Shown one piece after another: positions 17,887 through 24,985 of a DNA stretch of 64,000 nt. Within the stretch, counting starts at the first letter, position 1; every line of letters starts with the position of its first letter. Position numbers and translations under genes: made by a program. The DNA lies in contig JAAFIF010000050.1 in the NCBI GenBank assembly GCA_013298625.1, forward strand, positions 1-64,000, in the 5' to 3' direction. The stretch comes from Myxococcales bacterium (GTDB lineage Bacteria; Myxococcota_A; Polyangia; Polyangiales; Ga0077539). Below the pieces are notes generated by a model. It was not told where the DNA came from, ran no database searches, and saw nothing but the letters and a program-made list of their open reading frames with translations.

Positions 17887-17895
17887 AGCCCGCGC

Positions 17896-19545
17896 TCAGC
17901 CCTTCACCGGCAGAGACTTCTTCGCCTTCGCCGCGATCTCTGCGAAGAAATCATTGCCCTTGTCGTCCACCACGATGAACGCAGGGAAGTCCTCGACCTC
18001 GATGCGCCACACGGCCTCCATCCCGAGCTCGGCGTAGTCCAGCGTCTCGACCTTCTTGATGCACTCCTTCGCGAGCCGCGCCGCAGGGCCGCCGATCGAG
18101 CCCAGGTAGAACCCGCCGTGCGTCTTGCACGCGTCGGTCACCGCGCTCGAGCGATTGCCCTTCGCGAGCATCACCATGCTCCCGCCGTGCGCCTGAAACA
18201 GATCCACGTACGAGTCCATGCGCCCAGCAGTGGTCGGCCCGAAGCTCCCGCTCGCGTAGCCGTCCGGCGTCTTGGCGGGCCCTGCGTAGTACACCGGGTG
18301 GTTCTTGAAGTACTCGGGCAGCGGCTCTCCGCGGTCCAAGCGCTCTTTGAGCTTCGCGTGCGCGATGTCCCTCGCCACCACGAGCGTCCCCGTGAGGGCC
18401 AGCCTGGTCTTGATCGGGTACTTCGACAGCTCAGCCCGGATCTCGCTCATCGGGCGGTCGAGGTTGATCTTCACCGCGTCCGAGCTCAGCTGCGAGCCGT
18501 CGATTTCGGGCATGAACTGCGCGGGATTTCGCTCGAGCTGCTCCAAGAAGACGCCCTTCTTGTTGATCTTTCCGAGCGCCTGTCGGTCGGCGCTGCACGA
18601 GACCGCGATGGCCACCGGACACGACGCGCCGTGCCGCGGAAGACGAATCACCCGAACGTCGTGGCAGAAGTACTTTCCCCCGAACTGCGCGCCCAGGCCG
18701 ACGTTGCGGGTGAGCTCCAGGATCTGCGCCTCGAGCTCGACGTCCCTGAACCCGCGGCCGAGCTCGTTGCCCGTGCGCGGGAGGCGATCGAGGTACCGCG
18801 CGCTCGCGTACTTGGCGACCTTGAGCGTGTACTCCGCGGACGTTCCGCCGATGACCACCGCGAGGTGATACGGCGGACACGCAGCGGTGCCGAGCGAAGC
18901 GAGCTTGCTCTCGACGAACGCCAGCAGCGACTTCGGGTTGAGCAGCGCCTTCGTCTCTTGAAACAAATAGCTCTTGTTCGCGCTCCCTCCGCCCTTCGCC
19001 ATGAACAAGAACTTGTATTCGTCCCCGTCCGTCGCGGCGATTTCGATCTGCGCCGGAAGGTTATTGCCCGTGTTCTTCTCTCGGTACATGTCCAGCGGCG
19101 CGAGCTGCGAGTACCGCAGGTTCGACCGCTCGTACGTCTCGTGGATGCCCTGCGCGATCGCCGCTTCGTCCCCGCCCCCCGTAAACACGTACTGCCCCTT
19201 CTTCGCCGCCACGATCGCCGTGCCCGTGTCCTGACAAGACGGCAGCACGCCGTCCGCCGCGATCACCGCGTTGCGCAGCAGGTCCATCGCCACGAACCGG
19301 TCGTTGCCTGACGCCTCGGGGTCTTCGACGATCGCGCGCAACTGCTGCAAATGCCCAGGCCGAAGCAGGTGGGCGATGTCGCGCATCGCCTCGCTCGTGA
19401 GCAGCGTCAGGGCCTCGGGGGCGACTTGGAGAAAGGTCCTTCCGTTGGCCTCGAAGGTCGAGACGTGGTCCGTCGTCACGAGCCGGTACGGGGTCTCGTC
19501 GGCGCCCTCGAGCGCGAGCATGTCCTGAAACTCAAAGGTGGTCAT
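17896..19545 (-). CDS. fumA: Fumarate hydratase class I (iron-sulfur)
   Basis: A 549-residue single-chain class I fumarase, which interconverts fumarate and malate in the citric acid cycle using a [4Fe-4S] cluster. The three cluster cysteines are visible in PSCQDTGTA (Cys104), GTAACPPYH and AVSCSADRQ. Both the N-terminal alpha domain and the C-terminal beta domain (SFGPTTAGRMDSYVDLF, GNRSSAVTDACKTHGGFYLGSIGGPAA) are present, so this is the fused form. I chose the Met at 19545 (MTTFEFQ); an open frame extends further upstream but has no fumarase character. It is divergent from the lipoprotein at 19729. Confidence 0.95.
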   Translation of the reverse strand: MTTFEFQDMLALEGADETPYRLVTTDHVSTFEANGRTFLQVAPEALTLLTSEAMRDIAHLLRPGHLQQLRAIVEDPEASGNDRFVAMDLLRNAVIAADGVLPSCQDTGTAIVAAKKGQYVFTGGGDEAAIAQGIHETYERSNLRYSQLAPLDMYREKNTGNNLPAQIEIAATDGDEYKFLFMAKGGGSANKSYLFQETKALLNPKSLLAFVESKLASLGTAACPPYHLAVVIGGTSAEYTLKVAKYASARYLDRLPRTGNELGRGFRDVELEAQILELTRNVGLGAQFGGKYFCHDVRVIRLPRHGASCPVAIAVSCSADRQALGKINKKGVFLEQLERNPAQFMPEIDGSQLSSDAVKINLDRPMSEIRAELSKYPIKTRLALTGTLVVARDIAHAKLKERLDRGEPLPEYFKNHPVYYAGPAKTPDGYASGSFGPTTAGRMDSYVDLFQAHGGSMVMLAKGNRSSAVTDACKTHGGFYLGSIGGPAARLAKECIKKVETLDYAELGMEAVWRIEVEDFPAFIVVDDKGNDFFAEIAAKAKKSLPVKG

Positions 19546-19728
19546 CGCGCGCAGACGATCGCGCAAACTCCCCTCTCGGTGGAAGCCCCAACGCCACGGC
19601 AAAGCTTGCGACCTCGCGCGCAAGTGATATACGGGTCGCGCTCGTCGAGGTTGGGGCCTCGGGTTCGGTCCTCGTCGAGCACGACTGCGAGCGGGGGACG
19701 GTGGGTCTCTCCCTCGCTGGGAGGACCG

Positions 19729-20193
19729 ATGAAGACGTTTCGAAAGTGTGCGGCGCTCGCCGCGATGGCGATCTCTCTCGTGGCGTGCGGCGGCAATCCG
19801 CTCACCGGCCGATGGACCAACACGCAGAGCTATCCCCCGCCGCCCGTCGGCGACGGCATGGGCATCCTCACGACGACCGTGGATTTCACCGCGGACAACA
19901 AGCTGAGCTACAGCATCACGGGCAGCGGCCAGTGCTCGGGCGCCCTTCGCCTGGACAACTACGGCATCTCGCTCAACGCCGCGTCGGCCACCTCGGGGAC
20001 GTACACGGCCAGCACGCTCGGGACGTGCTCGGGGGGACCGGTCAACTGCGAGTTCGGCGGAAGAGCGGTCCCCGTCGCGATGTGCGGCGGCGGAGGCAGC
20101 GCGGCGGTCACCGCGATGGCTGCGCAGTACGTGCTCAGCGCCGACGGCCGCACGCTCTCGCTCAACGGGCAGGTCTACACGCGCGCCAACTGA
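19729..20193 (+). CDS. Small lipoprotein of unknown function
   Basis: A 154-residue predicted lipoprotein: MKTFRKCAALAAMAISLVAC gives a clear lipobox (Cys20). The mature part starts with NPLTGRWTNTQ and has repeated beta-like segments with a Cys pattern (GQCSGAL, GTCSGGPVNCEFGG, AMCGGGG), reminiscent of small lipocalin-like or META-like beta-barrels. It is not recognisable as a named family. A GGGAGG sequence precedes the ATG by 5-6 nt and fixes the start. It is divergent from fumarase (183 bp between starts) and lies 68 bp before the next lipoprotein gene. Confidence 0.85.
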   Translation: MKTFRKCAALAAMAISLVACGGNPLTGRWTNTQSYPPPPVGDGMGILTTTVDFTADNKLSYSITGSGQCSGALRLDNYGISLNAASATSGTYTASTLGTCSGGPVNCEFGGRAVPVAMCGGGGSAAVTAMAAQYVLSADGRTLSLNGQVYTRAN

Positions 20194-20261
20194 GCGCGCT
20201 GCGGGGGCGGCGGGGGCTTCGAATTTACGCACACGCATTCAATTCACCTTTTGGAGGGGCG

Positions 20262-22166
20262 ATGAACGCTCGTCTCATTTCGTTGAGCTCATTTCTTTCG
20301 TGCGCAGCGCTCTCGCTGCTCGGCTGCGCGCCGACCAACACCCCCGCCGCGGGCGAGCCGCCGTCGCTGCTCACCGTCCCGCGGCCCGAGTCGTGCGCGG
20401 GCGCGACGCTGACGGGCAACACGTTGGACGTCGATCTCTCGCTGGTTCACCTGCGCGGTTCGATCACGCTCAACGGGCAGCCCTTGCCGCGCGCGGCGCT
20501 CGAGCGAGGGGCCATCATCCTCGTGGACACGCGCTCGGCGTCGGTGCAGCGGATCTCCCTCGGCACCAGCTCGGCCGGCGCGATGGACGTGATGATCCCG
20601 AAGGGGACGTACGAGGTTCGCTATCTTCCGCCGCGGTGCGACCTCGCGCGGGACGACGCGATGCCGTGCACGCCCATGGTGATCGAGCGCGCGCTCGAGG
20701 TGCAGTCGGACACCCGGCGGGATTTCGCGCTGAAATCCGTGACGGCGACCTTCGTGGTGACCCTCGACGGAGCACCCAGCGCCGCGCCCGAAGGCGCGTT
20801 GGTCATCGAGGGCGACGCTGGGGCGTCGAGCCAGCTGCAGCTCGCGTCGCTGCGTCCCGTGCCGGTCTGGCCCGGCGCGTATCGCGTGCGCTACGCGAGC
20901 GCCAGCAACTGCAGCGCGATGGAGCAGCGATGGCCCTGCAACAACGGCGTCGTAGCGCGAGACGTCCGCATCGACGAGCCGCGCGCGGTCTCTGTGGACG
21001 TGCGAACGACGCTCGTGACCACGCCCGTGACCGTCAACGGCGCGCCCGCCGCGTTCAGCACGCCGCTCTCGTCGATTCAGCTGCGCGACTCGTCGGGAAG
21101 GCTCTTCACCACGCAGGTCGCGACGAGGCTCGGGTCGCTGGGCCCCATGCGACTGCTGCGCGATCGGTACGAGCTGTTCTGGGCTCCGCAGGCGTTCATC
21201 ACGTGTCTGCGAGAAGGGACGATGCCGTGCAACCGCGGGCGGCTCGCCGAACTCTCGCTCGAGGGCCAGACGTACACGAGCGCGATCGCCGTGCAGACGG
21301 TGCTCGCGCAAGGCACGGTCACCGTCGATGGCGCGCCCGCGGTCACCATGGGAAGCACCGCGTCAGGAGAGGTCTTCTTCGTCGACGACGAGAAGAACCG
21401 CGCTTCGACCGACCTCTCGATGGACTCGCGCTTCGCGCTTCGACTCTTTCGCGGAGCGCGCGGCGCGCTCGGGTACAACACGCGCAGCTCCGCGTGCGGC
21501 GGCACCAACATCAGCGGCACGACGCTCCTGCCGTGCGGAGAGGGGACGTTCGCCGAGGCTTCGACGTTCGACGCGGATCGCACGGTGACCGCGGCGGTGG
21601 CCACGCACAACGCGCCGCTCTCGCTGACGGTGGACGGGCAAGTGATCACGTCCAACGGCGTGGGCGAGCTGTCGACGGTGTCGTTTGCGTCGACGATCGC
21701 AGGGGCGCAGCCGACGTCGCTCAGCCTGTCGAACAGCGCGCGGCTGCGGCTCGTGAAGGGGTCGTACTCGATCACCTCGGTCAACGGGTTCGGCGGCGCT
21801 GGATGCAGCGCGAGCATGGCCCTGCCGTGCGGGACGCACGTGCTCGCGAGCGGGCGCGCGGTGACCGAGAGCGGGCCGATCGCGCTGTCGGTGACGACGC
21901 GGCGGATCGCAGGGGCGGTGCGCATCAACGGCACGCCCGCGATGTTCGCGCCCTCGCAGTCGGCGACGGTGGGACTCTTCTCGATCGGAGCGACCGCGCT
22001 CACCACAGGCGTAACGACCGAGAGCCCGGCGACGTTTCGCGCGCACGTGATCGACGCGCCGATCGTCGGGTACATCACCCACGTCGACGGCTGCTCGCTC
22101 GACGAGCCAGCGGGGACCACCACGCTGTGCGGCGTGAGCTTCTTCGCGGGGTGCGCAGCGCGATAG
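20262..22166 (+). CDS. Large repetitive lipoprotein
   Basis: A 634-residue lipoprotein of unknown function. The signal peptide ends ALSLLGC (Cys22) and a GGAGG box precedes the ATG. The mature protein is built from about five or six units of roughly 100 residues. Each contains a carboxypeptidase-regulatory-like strand set (GSITLNGQPL, FVVTLDGAPS, TVTVDGAPAV, SLTVDGQVI, AVRINGTPA), a middle xLxxGxYxxxY strand, and a Cys pair such as RCDLARDDAMPC or ACGGTNISGTTLLPC. The pattern suggests tandem beta-sandwich domains with one disulfide each. A surface role is likely but inferred. Confidence 0.85.
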   Translation: MNARLISLSSFLSCAALSLLGCAPTNTPAAGEPPSLLTVPRPESCAGATLTGNTLDVDLSLVHLRGSITLNGQPLPRAALERGAIILVDTRSASVQRISLGTSSAGAMDVMIPKGTYEVRYLPPRCDLARDDAMPCTPMVIERALEVQSDTRRDFALKSVTATFVVTLDGAPSAAPEGALVIEGDAGASSQLQLASLRPVPVWPGAYRVRYASASNCSAMEQRWPCNNGVVARDVRIDEPRAVSVDVRTTLVTTPVTVNGAPAAFSTPLSSIQLRDSSGRLFTTQVATRLGSLGPMRLLRDRYELFWAPQAFITCLREGTMPCNRGRLAELSLEGQTYTSAIAVQTVLAQGTVTVDGAPAVTMGSTASGEVFFVDDEKNRASTDLSMDSRFALRLFRGARGALGYNTRSSACGGTNISGTTLLPCGEGTFAEASTFDADRTVTAAVATHNAPLSLTVDGQVITSNGVGELSTVSFASTIAGAQPTSLSLSNSARLRLVKGSYSITSVNGFGGAGCSASMALPCGTHVLASGRAVTESGPIALSVTTRRIAGAVRINGTPAMFAPSQSATVGLFSIGATALTTGVTTESPATFRAHVIDAPIVGYITHVDGCSLDEPAGTTTLCGVSFFAGCAAR

Positions 22167-22208
22167 CGGCGCGTGCGACAGTCGCGTGAACAGCGAGGAG
22201 AATGACCG

Positions 22209-22733
22209 ATGGCCAAGGACAAGGGATCGAAGGCGAGCCCCCACCGCGCGACGGACAAAGCGGTCGAGCGATTGCGCGACATCGCGACGGGGTGTGATGC
22301 GCTGCGACGGCAGTGCCCCGCGGCGTCCGCCCTCTCGACGGCGGATCGACAAGCGAGCAGCGGGCGGTTTCGCGTCGGAGAGGCAGCGGTGTTGCGCGCG
22401 ATCCTCGACGTGGTCGACGCGCGACCGGCGCTCTTCTCGGTGCTCGCGGCGCACGACGGCGGACCGAACCCCGCCGCCGTCGAGACCAGCCCCGCGCGCG
22501 AAGCGCTCGCGCGCAAAGAGGCCGCGGACGAAGCGCTCGCCGCGGCCGAGTTGCTCGTGAAGGCGCTGCGCGACGACTCGCTGGTGAGCGGCGAGGCCGT
22601 GCGCGCGCTCACGACTCCCGCGTACGCGATCATCAAGGCCAACGCGACCGTCGACGCCGCGCTGCGCGACGAGGCCTCTGAGGCGATCGGGTTCTATCGC
22701 GACAGCGTGAAGCCGAAGTCGAAGAAGCCCTGA
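22209..22733 (+). CDS. Hypothetical alpha-helical protein
   Basis: A 174-residue soluble protein with no signal peptide, no cysteine-rich motif and no recognised family. It is Ala-rich and likely all helical, with charged heptads around residues 95-125 (REALARKEAADEALAAAELL), and has a Lys-rich end (KPKSKKP). The size and composition recall small cytoplasmic proteins often found as lone genes in myxobacteria. A GAGGAG box lies about 10 nt upstream of the ATG. It follows the large lipoprotein by 42 bp in the same direction, so they may be co-transcribed. Confidence 0.7.
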   Translation: MAKDKGSKASPHRATDKAVERLRDIATGCDALRRQCPAASALSTADRQASSGRFRVGEAAVLRAILDVVDARPALFSVLAAHDGGPNPAAVETSPAREALARKEAADEALAAAELLVKALRDDSLVSGEAVRALTTPAYAIIKANATVDAALRDEASEAIGFYRDSVKPKSKKP

Positions 22734-22813
22734 CGCGCTCGCGAAGCATCCACGGGGGTGATCGACACATCAACGGCGGGCTCGACGACACCGCGCGAGA
22801 CGGTAAAGAGCCC

Positions 22814-22902
22814 CGAAGGTGTGCTCGAACGGCCGTAGAGGGGTATTCGAAGGGCCCGGGGAGGTGTTCAATAGGCCCGAAGGGGTATTGGATACGTCCA
22901 CG
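22814..22902 (+). repeat. Degenerate 21-23-bp tandem repeat
   Basis: Four successive units share a shape of purine-rich GGGGT(A/G)TTC followed by (G)GGCCCG: AAGGTGTGCTCGAACGGCCG, then AGAGGGGTATTCGAAGGG, GGGAGGTGTTCAATAGG and AAGGGGTATTGGATACG. The third unit contains GGTGTTCAATAG, identical to the core of the REP-like motif at 15019 and 51112. They lie in the 260-bp gap between convergent genes (22734-22993), which otherwise shows nothing. Confidence 0.55.
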
Positions 22903-22993
22903 GGTCGATCGGCGATGGTTCAGGCGAACTCCGCCTGGGTCGACGCCGCTGCTTCGTGAACGAGCGCGAGTGATCCCGCGCAGCGCGTCGTGA

Positions 22994-23353
22994 TCACCGC
23001 AGGGTCAGGATCACTTCGACGCCATCGACCTGAGTGTTTCCGTGCAGGCTTCGGTCGCGGGGCGAAGTGTGAGTGATGGTCTTCGTCTGGTAGAGCGGGT
23101 GCGAGAACTCGACCTCGTACGACCCGCTGCAGAGCGGCAGGGAGAGGTACCAGTTCTCGCGACTGAGCACCGGTTGATCGCCCCACAGGCTGCGAACGCG
23201 CGCCGCGACGCCGGTCACGGGTGATCGATTCACAGATTCGCGAAACGCGAACTGTGCGCAATCCACGTAACCAGGGCCGCTGCAGCCCGAGACGACGAGC
23301 GCGAGGGACGTCACGAACACCGAGATCCGTAGGAAGACGACAGCAGAGCGCAT
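22994..23353 (-). CDS. Small lipoprotein with PEGA-like fold
   Basis: A 119-residue lipoprotein. The start at 23353 has AAGGAG 9 nt upstream and gives a signal peptide ending LALVVSGC. The mature part includes LPLCSGSYEVEFSHPLYQTKTI and ends in a VDGVEVILTL strand. The short hairpin-with-GxYxVxxxHPxY pattern resembles PEGA/carboxypeptidase-regulatory-like beta-sandwiches. Function is unknown. A longer frame from 23395 only adds residues ahead of the signal peptide. Confidence 0.75.
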   Translation of the reverse strand: MRSAVVFLRISVFVTSLALVVSGCSGPGYVDCAQFAFRESVNRSPVTGVAARVRSLWGDQPVLSRENWYLSLPLCSGSYEVEFSHPLYQTKTITHTSPRDRSLHGNTQVDGVEVILTLR

Positions 23354-23460
23354 CGCGACAGCTCCTTGTTGGCTGATCTTCAGACACTCGGACAAGGACC
23401 GTCAATCGATCGAAACACAACGCTCGACGCTGTTGCGGTTGATCGCCGCAGCACGTTCGC

Positions 23461-23778
23461 CTACCGCGCGCCGCCGCGCGCTTCGCGGTTGGGCACTTCG
23501 ACGACGATCTCGTCGGGGCGGACCCAGCCGAGCTCTTCGCGCACGGCGCGCTCCCTCGCGCGAGGGTCTCGGTTGAAGGCCTCGAGCGCGGCCTCGAGCT
23601 GCTGCACGTCGCGACCGAGCCGACGGTTCTCTTCGCGCTGCGCGTCGAGCTGCCCCTGCAAGCGCCGGTGCCGCGGCAACCCCTCGCTGCCGAGCACCAT
23701 CACCGGAACACCCACCACCGCCAGCACCAGGATCGTCGTCGGGACCGCCAGGGCGATCCTCTCTCGGATGTTCGACAC
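23461..23778 (-). CDS. FtsB/DivIC-like septum formation initiator
   Basis: A 105-residue bitopic protein when started at the GTG at 23778. A short N terminus is followed by one membrane helix (ALAVPTTILVLAVVGVPVMVL) and a coiled coil (QGQLDAQREENRRLGRDVQQLEAALEAF), then the FtsB hallmark RDPRARERAVREELGWVRPDEIVV. FtsB-type proteins bridge FtsL and FtsQ in the division machinery. A longer start at 23844 (MDPAKGSKKF) is possible but would overlap the divergent ATG of the next gene; neither start has a strong Shine-Dalgarno sequence. Confidence 0.8.
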   Translation of the reverse strand: MSNIRERIALAVPTTILVLAVVGVPVMVLGSEGLPRHRRLQGQLDAQREENRRLGRDVQQLEAALEAFNRDPRARERAVREELGWVRPDEIVVEVPNREARGGAR

Positions 23779-23842
23779 GATGGTCGCTTCTGCCACGCGG
23801 GCCGTGGCGCCGCTGAATTTCTTGCTACCTTTCGCGGGATCC

Positions 23843-24772
23843 ATGTCGACGACCGAGACCGCGCCGAGAGATTCCGCTGCAGAGACCCCGTACCGACCGA
23901 GGGACAAGAGCGCGGACTGGGCGATCCCGCTGCGCAGCGACCCGCCCTGGCTCACCGCTGGGCTGCTCGGCTCGACGGTGGCTTCTCTCGCTGGATTCGC
24001 AGCGATTTTTCACTTCTACGACCCGCGCGTCCCCGTGGCGCTCTCGCTCTTGCCTGGGCTGACGTCGGCCACGTTCGTGGGCTCGGCGCTCTCGTTTTGG
24101 GGGCGACGCAAGGGCGGGACGCTCGAGCTGATCGCCCGCAATCGCACGCTGCGTGTGCGAGGAAAATCCGAAGACATCCCCTGGCTCGACGCGAGAGACG
24201 GCTCGACCTTCGGCGCGATCGTGCTCGAAGACAGCAAGACCGGCGCGAGAGTGTTCGTGTTTACGCAGGGCGAAGAGCCCACGGTCGTGATCGATCGCAG
24301 CGGCGCGCCCCTGTCGGACGCGTGGAAGCAGCGCGTGGTTCGCCTGGACTTCTCGGGCCTCGCCGTCTCTGCCGAGAGCGCGGGCGCCGTCGAGCTCGCC
24401 GTGGGCAGCTCGTCCGCGCCGATGCTCTCGACCATCGAGCCAGCGCTCGAGGACGCCCTGTGGATCCGTCAGCGATTGCCCTCAGGAGAAACGCTGCTCG
24501 TCAACGAGCGCGAGCTGCGCGTGGGCGATCGCGTCGTGGCGTTCGACGGGCAAGCGACGGCGCGCAGGATCGCGATCGCGACGCCCGCGGGAGAAGTGCT
24601 CGGCCTCTCGATCACCCAGGATCTCACTGGGCTCTTGTTCGCCTGCGTGGACGCCACCGCGCACGGCGCGACGGCCGACGTCGACGCGCCCGACGCGTAC
24701 CTGCACCCGGCGCTCTTCGCGGCGCTCGCGGCGAAGCTCAACGCGCAGGACGGCAACAAGGCGAAGAAATAG
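23843..24772 (+). CDS. Membrane hypothetical protein
   Basis: A 309-residue protein of unknown function. A 30-residue hydrophilic N terminus leads into two membrane helices (about 38-55 and 65-85), followed by a cytoplasmic beta-rich domain of about 220 residues (RKGGTLELIARNRTLRVRG, ERELRVGDRVVAFDGQATARRIAIAT). This resembles bacterial proteins with PH-like or two-strand sensor folds, but I cannot name the family. It is divergent from the FtsB-like gene; the start choice determines whether the two overlap. Confidence 0.75.
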   Translation: MSTTETAPRDSAAETPYRPRDKSADWAIPLRSDPPWLTAGLLGSTVASLAGFAAIFHFYDPRVPVALSLLPGLTSATFVGSALSFWGRRKGGTLELIARNRTLRVRGKSEDIPWLDARDGSTFGAIVLEDSKTGARVFVFTQGEEPTVVIDRSGAPLSDAWKQRVVRLDFSGLAVSAESAGAVELAVGSSSAPMLSTIEPALEDALWIRQRLPSGETLLVNERELRVGDRVVAFDGQATARRIAIATPAGEVLGLSITQDLTGLLFACVDATAHGATADVDAPDAYLHPALFAALAAKLNAQDGNKAKK

Positions 24773-24985
24773 GCCCGAGCTGCGCGGATCCGAGGGCCGC
24801 CCGCTCGCGCGAAGCCGCGCACGGCCATCGCGCCCGCGGATTGTCTGTCGCGCGGGTTTCAGCTACCTACACGCGCTCGATTCTCAGGGATTGACCGCGT
24901 TCACACCCCCAATGGCAACAGCTTCGCAGAGACGACGTCGTCAGCGAGGCAGGGCGCAGGCCCATATTTTCGATCGGAGTCACGG

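Noticed and set aside
16636..19311. 891-residue plus-strand frame antisense to truD and fumarase
   Set aside because: Opposes two well-supported enzymes and shows only Arg/His/Val-rich shadow sequence.
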